A stretch of DNA of 36,183 nt from positions 1 to 36,183 of IMG/VR virus record IMGVR_UViG_3300028590_000055; one strand, written 5' to 3'. The translations under genes and the position numbers were made by a program. The first letter of the stretch is position 1; every line of letters starts with the position of its first letter. Shown here one piece after another: positions 9,062 to 16,885 of this stretch. Below the pieces are notes generated by a model, which did not search any database, was not told the DNA's origin, and saw only the letters and a list, made by a program, of their open reading frames with translations. Source of the stretch: a virus.

Positions 9062-9300
9062 GGCACCACGGGAGCCGTGTTCGTGGCAATCGCCTTCAGA
9101 ATGGCGATAACCGTACCGGACCCCGTCCCACTCCAAGCCGCATCGTCGGGCGATCCGATTGCTGTCACCATTGCCGCGGAATCGACTGGCTCACCGTCAC
9201 TTCCGACTGACAGGAAATGCTGCACCCAAGCAACACCTCCCGATTCAGCGGCTACCGAGGTTCCGGCGATGCGATCGCCGCCACGAAAGTTGTCACCCAT
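9058..9300 (-). CDS. Small conserved phage protein between gp4- and gp10-like genes
   Basis: The 80-residue product starts at the ATG at 9300 (MGDNFRGGDRIAGTSVAAE), which overlaps the gp4-like stop by 8 bases. It is Gly/Ser/Ala rich, and its ending GSPDDAAWSGTGSGTVIAILKAIA is a motif I associate with short phage structure-linked proteins. No signal peptide or membrane helix is clear. Tight overlap on both sides implies co-translation with the tail accessory proteins. The role is unknown. Confidence 0.65.
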   Translation of the reverse strand: MGDNFRGGDRIAGTSVAAESGGVAWVQHFLSVGSDGEPVDSAAMVTAIGSPDDAAWSGTGSGTVIAILKAIATNTAPVVP

Positions 9301-9988
9301 AGTCGTATCTCCCGTAGGAAGGCCCCATGAACACCGACGCGGGGCGATCGAAGTCCAGCAGCTTTTGCTCAAGGTTTGCTGCGCGCTGAACGACCATCTG
9401 CACGGCAGCCGGATCAAGCCGCGTGACGCCGAACATCGTGACGCAGCGAGCGGCAAGATTGGTCCAGACCGTCTCCATCCACTCTTGCGGGATATCGACG
9501 GTCTCATTGAGGTCGGTCACGTCGTCGATCACGCGCGAATAAGAGTAGCGGATCTCGGTCTCCACGAAGGGAACTGGCCACAGCGTCATGCTGATCTGGC
9601 TCGCGCCCTTCTGGAGATAAAACGCAGAAGGCATCCCCGACTGGTCCGGGTTCGGTAGCTGGCGATATTCGCCAAGCTCCCAACGCTGTAGGGGGCGAAG
9701 AAAGGTATTCGCCTGAACCAACCTAGCCTCAAGCACGTCCAGGCAACGAGGATCGAGCACCACCGTCTTCTCATCGATCGCGAATGTCGCGGTAGCCTCG
9801 GCCTCGCGCCACAGATTGACGCCATCGGCCTGCCAGCTTTTCAGCATCCAGGTCAGGCGGACCATCATGTCTTCGCCATCAGCGGCAGAGATCGTTTCCC
9901 CGGCGCTATAGACGCCTAGATCCTTCGCCGCCGCGTCGCACAGCTGGCGCGCCGTCATCGTGCCGGAAATGACGCCAGATGTAGCCAC
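9293..9988 (-). CDS. Head-tail connector accessory protein, P22 gp4-like
   Basis: This is a 231-residue protein. The GTG at 9988 overlaps the preceding TAG (TAGTG) and has GAGG eight bases upstream. The sequence shows the hallmarks of the gp4 group: an N-terminal helical region (TARQLCDAAAKDLGVYSAGETISAAD, then MMVRLTWMLKSWQADG), LPNPDQSGMPSAFYLQ, and a C-terminal WMETVWTNLAARCVTMFGV helix. In P22, twelve copies of gp4 bind below the portal and close the head after packaging. Genes for coat upstream and gp10-like downstream support this. Confidence 0.75.
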   Translation of the reverse strand: MATSGVISGTMTARQLCDAAAKDLGVYSAGETISAADGEDMMVRLTWMLKSWQADGVNLWREAEATATFAIDEKTVVLDPRCLDVLEARLVQANTFLRPLQRWELGEYRQLPNPDQSGMPSAFYLQKGASQISMTLWPVPFVETEIRYSYSRVIDDVTDLNETVDIPQEWMETVWTNLAARCVTMFGVTRLDPAAVQMVVQRAANLEQKLLDFDRPASVFMGPSYGRYDYG

Positions 9989-10272
9989 TACAGATCCTCA
10001 GGAGTAATCGGGTTCTCAGGGTCGATGAACACGACCGGCAACTGCGGGGATGCGTTCGGCACGGGCAACCCTTCCGGGTAAACGTTGGGAGGAGACAGTT
10101 GCGGTGGGCGCGGATCCCAGCAGCCGTTCGGGCCGTTGGTCTTCGTACAGACCCTCAAACCGGTCCATTCGAGGCGAAGTTCGTCCGTGAACCGGGTCCT
10201 TGCACACCTTTGGCAGACGCCAAGCGCCCGCCCCGCATGATAGCCCTCAGGCCGTGTCTGCGGAGCGGGCAT
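9988..10272 (-). CDS. Small cysteine-containing phage protein, function unknown
   Basis: The 94-residue product has Cys20-x2-Cys23 (VCQRCART), a later Cys42 (LRVCTK) and Cys51 (NGCWDPRPPQ), which could bind zinc. Pro is abundant (PNVYPEGLPVPNASPQLP). Proteins with the pattern CxxC, EWTGLRVC and DPRPPQ are common next to phage coat or connector genes. It starts at ATG 10272, five bases after the coat stop, and its stop overlaps the gp4-like GTG. A connector or assembly role is guessed from position only. Confidence 0.65.
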   Translation of the reverse strand: MPAPQTRPEGYHAGRALGVCQRCARTRFTDELRLEWTGLRVCTKTNGPNGCWDPRPPQLSPPNVYPEGLPVPNASPQLPVVFIDPENPITPEDL

Positions 10273-10277
10273 GGGGA

Positions 10278-11186
10278 CTATGCGCCGGGGTTGCCGAACA
10301 CGTTCCGCCAGTCACCAACGCCAGCGGCGAAGCGCATGTAGCTCGACGCACGGGCGTTCTTCGTGTCGAAGTCGTTGTCCTGTTCGAGGTTCGGATCGTT
10401 CCGCCACATCGACATCAGGCCATCCGGCACGTTGGTCTGAACGTACCAACTGTCCGTGTCGGTCAGATAGTAGTTCGTCACCACTTCCGGCACCGTGCCC
10501 ATCGCATTCAGGGCGTTGATGTCGTTGTTGGGCGTGCCGGCGCGCAGAACCGAGTTGAGGATGCGTGTCGCGTTGAACGAATCCTCGGGCGTGATGATCA
10601 GCCGCTTGATGCCGCTGCCCATCGGCTGACCGCGAGCGCTCTTGATGCGCCATACAGCCTTTGCCGCGTCCTCGATCGCCGTTTCCGACAGATCCGCCGA
10701 AGCCAGGAGGTTCGACTGATTGCCCGAGACGGTCGGATGCGACGCCGAGAACAGCGCCGCGCCATCGCCGATCGCATAGTTCGTGTCGAACCCGCGATTG
10801 AGGACGTTGGCGTGGACGATCTCAGCCGTCCAACGCATCGAACGAGCAAGGTTGGCCGAGCGTCGCGTCGAGATGATCTTGTACTGACCATCGGCTAGCT
10901 CTTCCATCGTGACGATGTAGCCCAGCGCATAGACCACATGAACGAACGTGCTCTTGTAGCCCTGCTGATCGGAGTCGTACTGGATCGGCGCGCCTTCGGT
11001 CTTGACCGGGGCGATGCCGAAGCCGGTCGCCTCGACCACGATCTCCTGATACTTTTCAGAAGTCTCGCGCTCGAAGATCTTCGACCATTGCGGTTCCAGC
11101 TCCTTGTAGGTGAGGCCGAACCAATCCTTCACACCGGGCCAAAGGGCGTCGGGGTGGGCGGAGCGTGTGATGATACCTGCGGGCAT
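10278..11186 (-). CDS. Major capsid (coat) protein, tentatively of the Mu gpT-like group
   Basis: The 302-residue protein starts at ATG 11186 behind a strong GGGGGAG ribosome site. Features seen: N-terminal WPGVKDWFGLTYKELEPQWSKIFE, the central GYIVTMEELADGQYKII, AALFSASHPTVSGNQSN (a SxxHP motif usual in gpT-type coats) and LIITPEDSFNATRILNS. These indicate an HK97-fold coat of the gpT-like kind, which builds the icosahedral shell. A scaffold gene lies about 1.2 kb upstream, and the portal and terminase lie before that. This is a different coat class from P22's own, combined with P22-like tail accessory genes. Confidence 0.82.
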   Translation of the reverse strand: MPAGIITRSAHPDALWPGVKDWFGLTYKELEPQWSKIFERETSEKYQEIVVEATGFGIAPVKTEGAPIQYDSDQQGYKSTFVHVVYALGYIVTMEELADGQYKIISTRRSANLARSMRWTAEIVHANVLNRGFDTNYAIGDGAALFSASHPTVSGNQSNLLASADLSETAIEDAAKAVWRIKSARGQPMGSGIKRLIITPEDSFNATRILNSVLRAGTPNNDINALNAMGTVPEVVTNYYLTDTDSWYVQTNVPDGLMSMWRNDPNLEQDNDFDTKNARASSYMRFAAGVGDWRNVFGNPGA

Positions 11187-11201
11187 GTCCTATGCTCCCC
11201 C

Positions 11202-11786
11202 TTAAACGCCAGTCGAACCGACGGCGCCGGTTTCGGTTGGAAGGTTGATGGCGACGAGCCATTTGGCGTAGTTGCCAATCTCGTTGTCGGCGCGGCGCTC
11301 GAGCTCGACGATGCGAAGCTGAAGCGTAGCGGTGACGGCGGCGGTCGAGCTGTCGAGCATGAAGCCAGACATCTTGGTTGCGGCCGAGCCGGAGGCAGCG
11401 ATCAGGTCGGCGTTGAGACCGACCGAGGTTGCGGCAAGAGCGCCGCCGACGCTGTCCTCCTGTATCTCGAACAGCACTTCCGGATCGTCACAGACGAGCA
11501 CATAGAAGCCGGTCGAAGCCGCGCCATAACCAACCGCATTGATTGATGCGTCGGGCTGGAAGCCGCACACCACGCCGGTAATCCGGCCAGCGGATGCGGC
11601 GGTTGCGCGAGTGACCGTTGGGACGCCGTCGGCATCGGCCGAACCAGCGATAATCACCGGGTCGCCGATGAACAGCGCAGTCGCGTCGGTTGCAGGGTGG
11701 TAGTAGGTACGCAGCGGACCCACCCAGGGTGCCCCGTTGCGCAGCCGGCGCGGCGTAAGGCCGGTTGCCGAATTGGTGTTGGCCAT
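11202..11786 (-). CDS. Probable capsid-associated / decoration protein
   Basis: This 194-residue protein starts at ATG 11786. The N-terminus MANTNSATGLTPRRLRNGAPW and the beta-rich, Ala/Gly/Val-rich body (LFIGDPVIIAGSADADGVPTV, GRITGVVCGFQPD) are characteristic of abundant small head proteins placed directly before the coat gene. A decoration or head-fibre base role is inferred. A strong hairpin ending directly at the start codon covers its ribosome site, which suggests controlled translation (see the 11787-11818 entry). Confidence 0.65.
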   Translation of the reverse strand: MANTNSATGLTPRRLRNGAPWVGPLRTYYHPATDATALFIGDPVIIAGSADADGVPTVTRATAASAGRITGVVCGFQPDASINAVGYGAASTGFYVLVCDDPEVLFEIQEDSVGGALAATSVGLNADLIAASGSAATKMSGFMLDSSTAAVTATLQLRIVELERRADNEIGNYAKWLVAINLPTETGAVGSTGV

Positions 11787-11818
11787 TGTCTAAACCCCTT
11801 GGTCGAGGGGTCCAGACA
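11787..11818 (-). promoter_or_regulatory. Hairpin that buries the ribosome site of the decoration-like gene
   Basis: Arms TGTCT (11787-11791) with AGACA (11814-11818), and ACCCCT (11794-11799) with AGGGGT (11806-11811), leave a 6-base loop and one 2x2 mismatch. On the coding strand the AAGGGG ribosome-binding sequence, about 8 bases before ATG 11786, sits in the 3' arm. No U-run follows, so it looks more like a translation control or mRNA stability element than a terminator. Confidence 0.6.
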
Positions 11819-11825
11819 GACGCCC

Positions 11826-12320
11826 TCAGGAAATGCGGTTTTGCGTGCCCTTGGGCTGGTAGATGCCGTCGTGGGCCACGCTTTCGGAACCGCCTTCGCC
11901 AACCAGTGAGCCAGCCTTCCCGTCGATCGCCGATCGCTCACGCGACCTGTTCAGCTCTTCGATGGGCTTGCGGTCCTCACGGTACCAATCTTCGTATTTC
12001 GCCATGAGGATCAGCTGGCCGTCCTCTGAACGAGAAGCGGCAACAGGCTCTACGCCTTCGACTCTGTCCCAATCATCCGAGATCATCTGCTGCATGCGGC
12101 CCGCATCGTCGCGGACCCATCGCGGGGTCTTGCCCTCGCGCTTCAGCTTGTCCTGGATTTCCTTGGGAATCGCGAGTTTCATTCTGGCGCTGTAGTCCAG
12201 ATCGCCATCGCTACGACGGCGGCGCTCGCGGCGCATCTCTAGCGCACGGGCCGTGACCGGAGCCTGTTCCGGGGCGCCTTCCGCAACTTCTTCGCGGACG
12301 CGCGGGATACCACGAGGCAT
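11826..12320 (-). CDS. Head-module protein of unknown function
   Basis: This 164-residue protein starts at ATG 12320 with AAGGAG eight bases upstream. It is highly charged. It has a basic N-terminal third (RRERRRRSDGDLDYSARMKL), then PKEIQDKLKREGKTPRWVRDD and a helical, acidic C-terminal half. Proteins of this type (with the string KTPRWVRDDAGRM) sit between scaffold and coat genes in many phages, but I know of no assigned function. It may be a scaffold companion. No motif is recognised. Confidence 0.65.
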   Translation of the reverse strand: MPRGIPRVREEVAEGAPEQAPVTARALEMRRERRRRSDGDLDYSARMKLAIPKEIQDKLKREGKTPRWVRDDAGRMQQMISDDWDRVEGVEPVAASRSEDGQLILMAKYEDWYREDRKPIEELNRSRERSAIDGKAGSLVGEGGSESVAHDGIYQPKGTQNRIS

Positions 12321-12367
12321 GTGCTGATCTCCTTGTGCCTAATTTTTAAGCAGTTCGCAAGCGGTTT

Positions 12368-13162
12368 CTACGCGGCCTGCCCGGTCTCGGTGAAATAGGT
12401 CTTAGCGTAGTCTTCGATCGTGTACTTGCGGCCCTTGGCCTCCGCCATCTTGACGAATTCCTCGCCAGCCGCGCGAACATCCCGAGGCAAGTCAGCCGCG
12501 GACTTCTCGCGCTTTTGCGGCGCGGCCTGGCGGGTGCCGGGAGCGTTGACGTTGGGCGCTTGGCGAGACTTCTGCTTCTCGTCTTCGAATAGCTCGGGGA
12601 ATCGCTTGCGCACGCCTTCAGCAGCGGCTTTCAGCTGATCCTCAACGGATTTGCCTTGTGCGGCTAAGCGCTGGCTGATGCCCACCGCATAGGCGGTCGC
12701 CTCGTCATCCTTCTCGTACCACGGGTTCTCGCGGGCGAAGTCGGCTTCCGGGTTCGATGCCTCTCGTTGGCGGTCGATCGCGGCAAGGTCGCGCGTAGCC
12801 TTGGCGGCAGCGGTCTTGTCGCCATCCTCCACGGCCTGCTCGAACTTTGCGACCAGCTCGGCCTCCTGCTCGCGTAGCATTCGTTCGGTGGTGGCAGCTG
12901 AGGTTCGGACAAGCCGCTCAACCTTATCAGCGAGTGCATCCGTCTTCTTGCGCAGATGGTTGCCGATGTCTTGGCCGGCGCGGATGAACTCCACGGCACC
13001 GCGCCATTTGGCAGGATCGCCCTTGTACTGATCCTGCGGCTTCCACCCTAGATCCGCGGCAAGATCCTCGATGCTCTGCGGCGACGCTTTAAGGTCGGCG
13101 TCCTCCTGAACCTCATCGATCTGGTCAGCACCCTGTGGTGCGGCGTCGTCTTCGGTGCTCAT
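12368..13162 (-). CDS. Putative capsid scaffolding protein
   Basis: The ATG at 13162 is preferred (264 residues): it makes an ATGA overlap with the HNH gene and has AAGGA six bases upstream. The protein is almost wholly charged helix. It has an acidic N-terminus (STEDDAAPQGADQIDEVQEDADL), a WKPQDQYKGDPAKWRGA segment, and a coiled-coil region near residues 70-130 (DALADKVERLV through AAAKATRDLAAID). This composition and its place between portal and coat genes match phage scaffolds, which guide shell assembly and then leave. There is no protease motif. Assignment rests on composition and gene order. Confidence 0.7.
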   Translation of the reverse strand: MSTEDDAAPQGADQIDEVQEDADLKASPQSIEDLAADLGWKPQDQYKGDPAKWRGAVEFIRAGQDIGNHLRKKTDALADKVERLVRTSAATTERMLREQEAELVAKFEQAVEDGDKTAAAKATRDLAAIDRQREASNPEADFARENPWYEKDDEATAYAVGISQRLAAQGKSVEDQLKAAAEGVRKRFPELFEDEKQKSRQAPNVNAPGTRQAAPQKREKSAADLPRDVRAAGEEFVKMAEAKGRKYTIEDYAKTYFTETGQAA

Positions 13163-13719
13163 GCGGCTTCCTTCCAAATATTCCCGCGCCGAATGTCACT
13201 GACATTGCTCTGCGAGATGCCAAAAAGGCGAGCGGCTTGGACCTGAGTTATCGGGGCCGTGCGGATCGTGCGGACCTTGTCCCACGTCAGTTTGGCGCTT
13301 GCATGTTCCTCTCCGCGCTTTAGTCGCTCGGGCATCCGTCGCGACGGATGATTATCGCCCATCGGGACCGTGCCATGACGCCGCTTGTCCGCCATGTTTT
13401 CCTTAGCCGTCGCCCAACGCAGGTTGCTCGCAAAGGAGTTCAGCTTATCGCCGTCCCAATGCGCAACCTGATGTTGCTCGGATGGTTTCGGGCCGTGAAA
13501 GGCAATGGCTACAATCGTCGCAACGTTGCGCGAACGATGGACGCCGTTGCAACATAGCGTAAGGGAAGGACGCCCAGCGGTGTTCAGCGCCTGCTTCAAT
13601 ATTCTGCCATTGTACCGGCCCTGGCTATCCGCTCGGATTCTTTTAACACGCCCAAATTGGGAAACCGCGTAATCAGGAGCCTCGGCGACAACGCGCCATT
13701 CTTCATCGCTCGGGTTCAT
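13159..13719 (-). CDS. NUMOD4-HNH homing endonuclease inserted between head genes
   Basis: Starting at ATG 13719 (MNPSDEEWRVV) the product has 186 residues. A NUMOD4 DNA-binding motif spans about residues 6-30 (EEWRVVAEAPDYAVSQFGRVKRI). The HNH core is VAHWDGDKLNSF with NLRWATAKENMADKRRHGT (His87, Asn108). A C-terminal HTH (about 158-178, QVQAARLFGISQSNVSDIRRG) would add specificity. This is the architecture of free-standing homing endonucleases that cut phage genomes lacking them. It overlaps the GroES-like gene by 17 bases and the scaffold gene by 4, which suggests it arrived as an intergenic insertion without breaking its neighbours. Confidence 0.88.
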   Translation of the reverse strand: MNPSDEEWRVVAEAPDYAVSQFGRVKRIRADSQGRYNGRILKQALNTAGRPSLTLCCNGVHRSRNVATIVAIAFHGPKPSEQHQVAHWDGDKLNSFASNLRWATAKENMADKRRHGTVPMGDNHPSRRMPERLKRGEEHASAKLTWDKVRTIRTAPITQVQAARLFGISQSNVSDIRRGNIWKEAA

Positions 13720-14059
13720 CGACAATCCCCCAGCAATCCCTATCCTGCAAAATTCTGTACTCGCGTCCGTCCTCACCTTGGGTCACGATGCCCACGTGGC
13801 GTGCGAAAACGATGATCTGCCCCTCCTTGGGGGCCTCACCGCCGAAATCAGCGAAATCGAACGCAGCGGGCGAAATAGAGACGATACGCCCCCTCACCTC
13901 TGCCATGCGCTCCCGATCCTTCACCTGATCCGGTAAAAGCAGCGACGTCTTACGCCCGTTGATGGTTGCGAAATCGTCATCTGGTGGAAGCGCGACGATC
14001 AGCGCGAAGCCCGTTGCCCGAATGCCGGGCTTGCATTCCTCAAGATCAGGCAGGTTCAT
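13703..14059 (-). CDS. GroES-like (Cpn10-fold) co-chaperonin-type protein
   Basis: This is a 118-residue protein. The order of elements resembles Cpn10: GFALIVALPPDDDF, a loop ending in TSLLLPDQVKDRE (mobile-loop position), RGRIVSISPAAFDF, EGQIIVFARHVGIVTQGEDGREYRILQDRDCWGIVDE. The last part matches the usual GroES end, where the product reads as a DG-EY-IL-E-D string. A phage GroES-like protein (compare T4 gp31) could help fold the coat protein, and it lies between the portal and scaffold genes. Homology is by pattern only; the fold should be checked by structure prediction. Confidence 0.6.
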   Translation of the reverse strand: MNLPDLEECKPGIRATGFALIVALPPDDDFATINGRKTSLLLPDQVKDRERMAEVRGRIVSISPAAFDFADFGGEAPKEGQIIVFARHVGIVTQGEDGREYRILQDRDCWGIVDEPER

Positions 14060-14288
14060 GCATCAGACTCCATTGGTCGAATGTGGTCTCGAAAAGGGCG
14101 CGATAGGCATCAGCGCGGGTGCGCAGCTCCATCAGGACCAGAGGGCTTACGTCGCCGGCCTCCCAGGATTGTCGTTCCCATTCAGCTTTCTGCGCTTCAG
14201 CTGCGCGCTCGACTGCGGCAAATACCCAGCGGCTTACTGGATGGTCCTGCCATGCTAGGAAGTCGTCTTCGGTGATGTTACGCTGCAT
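14046..14288 (-). CDS. Small helical protein next to the portal gene
   Basis: The 80-residue product starts at ATG 14288, inside the last codons of the portal gene (11-base overlap), and overlaps the GroES-like start by 14. The pattern DDFLAWQDHPVSRWVFAAVERAAEAQKAEWE, then ELRTRADAYRALFE, recurs in phages directly behind P22-like portals. It looks all-helical, with no motif of known function. A head assembly role is likely from position. Confidence 0.7.
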   Translation of the reverse strand: MQRNITEDDFLAWQDHPVSRWVFAAVERAAEAQKAEWERQSWEAGDVSPLVLMELRTRADAYRALFETTFDQWSLMHEPA

Positions 14289-16293
14289 CGGTCATCTCCG
14301 GCTCAGGGCCGCCAGATTCGGCCGCGCCAATCTCCTTGCCGACGCGCGCACCGATTTCGGCCTCTTGGGCTCGATAGAGCGATGCCTGCGCATCGTTGCG
14401 CGCCGCCTCGCTGAGGGTCTTCACATCGTCAGGTGACGGCGGCGCATCCGGGTTTGGCGGTGGAAGCAGCGTGTCGAGATCCTCAACATCCGCCGCCTCG
14501 AAGACACGGCGCTTCAGTTCGCGCTGATCAACGTTCGGATCGCCGACCCCAGTCTGTAGTAGGAACTGAGCCCGCGCGACCTTCTGCAGGCGCGTAATCG
14601 ACGTGGGATCGGAAACGGGCCGGATATCCATGTCGGAGGCGTCGAAATCGGCCCGAAAGTCCGCTTCCACGTCATCCAGAACATCGAGATAGTCCTTTGC
14701 CGTCTTCTCGCCGCCGTATCGACCGACCAGCTTGAAGATCAGGCCAAACTCTTGCCGCTCGGCACGATAGACCCGCTTGTAGATGGCGGTGAAGACCTGC
14801 AGCCCCTGCTCGATCAGTGCGAGCGTGGTGCCTACCTGGCCATTGTTCGAAGCATCACCGCTGGTGACGTCCTTAATCGCAGCGACATCCTTCGCAGCGC
14901 CCAGCATCATCTCCAGCACGGAGAACATGATGTTGGAGGCGGGTGGAAGCGTGCGTTCGAAGATCGACCCCTGCAACAGGCCTGGCGCTACGTTGACGTT
15001 CTTGTACTCACCGGGACGCCAGCGCAGCGTGTTGGTCTGACCGTTGCCTTGAAGGCGAAGGCCCGACGAAATGAACCCACCGCCCGCGATCTGCGCATGG
15101 CCGGCATCGATCATCTGGTTGATCGCGGTGTTGATGACCGCGCTCAGCTCAGACAGCAGGTGGCCAAAGCCGATGCCGTAGAACTTGCCCTCGGGATGAG
15201 GCAGGAAGTCGTATTTGATGTAGAACGCCGAGCGCTCCACATTCTCGACGCCCTCTTGGCCAAACTCGATATCATCGACATCGAACGCCGCGACGATGCT
15301 CAGCACCTCCCGCGTTTCCCGGTCCACAGTGATGATGTACGGCTCTTCGTAACCGTCTTCGTCGAGGTCGATCAGGCGGTGCTGCTCAAGTAGCATGCGC
15401 GCCGCTTCATCATCGCCTGAGTTGCCTCCGCCGCTCGGGCCAAGATCGACCCTGCGATATTCCCCCCGCGCCATCCTCTGGCGGATTTGGTACGGGAATA
15501 CGTCTGGCATTTCCTCGGTCGCGCGTGGCGTCGTCGCTAGGCTCAGCGCATCCATCGGCACGACAAGGCGCAGCGCGGGCACGTACCGCGAGCACGGCAT
15601 TTGCTTGCCGTTATCCCACCACACCTTGCGGAACGCGCAACCGACGATCGGCAACTGGTATAGCAGGGAATCGGTGTCGCCTTCCCAATCGTCCATGCGG
15701 TAGTTCAGCAGGACGTTGAGATATTCCTTCACGCGAGCCGCGCGCTTCGTCTTGAAGCCCGGTGGACGCTCCCATGCTGGCTGAGCCGGGGGGATTTGCT
15801 GTCCGGACTGCTGAGCAATGGCCTCAGCTTCCTGAACGCGCGCCATCGCTGTTGACGCCTCAAGAGGCTCCCCGCCGAACGTCACCATCTGCTGACCGTC
15901 TTGGCCGATCAGAGGCCGGCCCTTGTCTGAGCCGATCACCTTGACCTGTACCGTCTCATCACCCTTGACGATCGCAGGATACGAGCGCGCGTTGAACTCT
16001 GTCGCTGCAATGGTGAGGATCGGATATCGAATGTCCGACGCTCGCTCGAATGGGTAGTTCTTGGGTTCAGTCTCGCCCTCTTGCGAGGCGGCTTTCTGAG
16101 CCTCTTCGACCTTGGTTGCCCAATCCCCCCGCGAAGTCTTGTCGCGTTCGTAATCTTCCACCACCTGGCTACCGATCGTGGCCAACTCGATGGAATCGAA
16201 GAACTGCGTCAGATCCCCGCCGTGCTGAGCGAGGCGAATGATGAGCGGCGCTTCGTCCTGAATCTGATCTTCAATGAACGGGGCGGTGGCCAT
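14278..16293 (-). CDS. Portal protein (P22-like)
   Basis: The ATG at 16293 (MATAPFIEDQIQDEAPLI) gives 671 residues, with a TGATG overlap to the preceding gene; a TTG at 16308 is less likely. The length is close to P22 gp1 (725 residues). Seen: an acidic N-terminal region, YMINI-type segments such as VKEYLNVLLNYRMDDWEGDTD with LLYQLPIVGCAFRKVWWDN, DIEFGQEGVENVERSAFYIKYDFLPHPEGKFYGIGFGHL, and a helical C-terminal barrel region rich in Ala and Glu. It forms the dodecameric vertex through which TerL pumps DNA. Terminase genes upstream and scaffold downstream agree. Confidence 0.88.
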   Translation of the reverse strand: MATAPFIEDQIQDEAPLIIRLAQHGGDLTQFFDSIELATIGSQVVEDYERDKTSRGDWATKVEEAQKAASQEGETEPKNYPFERASDIRYPILTIAATEFNARSYPAIVKGDETVQVKVIGSDKGRPLIGQDGQQMVTFGGEPLEASTAMARVQEAEAIAQQSGQQIPPAQPAWERPPGFKTKRAARVKEYLNVLLNYRMDDWEGDTDSLLYQLPIVGCAFRKVWWDNGKQMPCSRYVPALRLVVPMDALSLATTPRATEEMPDVFPYQIRQRMARGEYRRVDLGPSGGGNSGDDEAARMLLEQHRLIDLDEDGYEEPYIITVDRETREVLSIVAAFDVDDIEFGQEGVENVERSAFYIKYDFLPHPEGKFYGIGFGHLLSELSAVINTAINQMIDAGHAQIAGGGFISSGLRLQGNGQTNTLRWRPGEYKNVNVAPGLLQGSIFERTLPPASNIMFSVLEMMLGAAKDVAAIKDVTSGDASNNGQVGTTLALIEQGLQVFTAIYKRVYRAERQEFGLIFKLVGRYGGEKTAKDYLDVLDDVEADFRADFDASDMDIRPVSDPTSITRLQKVARAQFLLQTGVGDPNVDQRELKRRVFEAADVEDLDTLLPPPNPDAPPSPDDVKTLSEAARNDAQASLYRAQEAEIGARVGKEIGAAESGGPEPEMTDAA

Positions 16294-16574
16294 CAGGTTT
16301 CCATCCAATCAAGCGTTTCGCTGGTGAGCTTGGTCATCCCGAGCGACAGCATGCCGGTTGCCCGCATCCCGTCGATGTTGCCCCAACCAAACAGCTGAAT
16401 TCCGCCATCGATCTCGGCAACCGCGACCATGCTTTCGATGTGGCTGATTTCACCGCTGTCGATCTCATCAGCCATGCGGCGGAACTGTGCGGCGATGTCA
16501 GCGGCGCTCACGTCGCGCAGCGGGACCACAGACAAGCCCGTCTTTTCGTTGCCCGTGGTCGCCGCCTTATGCAT
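16293..16574 (-). CDS. Conserved small phage protein of unknown function
   Basis: This 93-residue protein has TGATG overlaps at both ends. The motif MADEIDSGEISHIESMVAVAE, then IQLFGWGNIDGMRATGMLSLGM, is a pattern I have seen in many phage hypothetical proteins. It is a small alpha/beta protein with no cysteine pairs or membrane helix. It is co-translated with portal; the function is unknown. Confidence 0.7.
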   Translation of the reverse strand: MHKAATTGNEKTGLSVVPLRDVSAADIAAQFRRMADEIDSGEISHIESMVAVAEIDGGIQLFGWGNIDGMRATGMLSLGMTKLTSETLDWMET

Positions 16575-16885
16575 CAGCCGCGAGCCCCGCCTTGGCCGGG
16601 TTCGCGCTTCTCGCCCTTCTTGGCGAGCGCCTTGTCTTCCTTGAGGCCCTCTGCGACATCCTTGTTCGCGCTGTTCTCGGCATCGTCACTGCCGTCATCG
16701 CCGCTGATTTCCTTGATCTTGGCTTCAGTCAGCTTCGCCGGATCCGGAACCTCAGCCAGCTTCGCCTTGCGCTGCGAAAGCACACGCTGGGCATTGCCGA
16801 CCGGATCGCCCGAACCGAGCACGCCTTCCCATTCGCTGAACTTGCCTTCCAGTTCCGTGACACGCTTTTCCAGATCACTCGCCAT
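16574..16885 (-). CDS. Short acidic/basic helical protein, function unknown
   Basis: The start at ATG 16885 (MASDLEKRVTELEGKFSEWEG) is supported by GGAGAG five bases upstream. A longer frame upstream overlaps the neighbouring gene and is rejected. The 103 residues include an N-terminal coiled coil (about 3-20), then a Lys/Glu/Asp-rich disordered stretch ending GEKREPGQGGARG. It may be a head-assembly helper. The start overlaps the end of the previous gene by 11 bases. Confidence 0.6.
   Translation of the reverse strand: MASDLEKRVTELEGKFSEWEGVLGSGDPVGNAQRVLSQRKAKLAEVPDPAKLTEAKIKEISGDDGSDDAENSANKDVAEGLKEDKALAKKGEKREPGQGGARG

Noticed and set aside
8306-9658. 450-codon open frame on the plus strand
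   Set aside because: It runs antisense across the gp10-like, small and gp4-like genes, all of which have strong family or coupling evidence. The product is Arg-rich without motifs.
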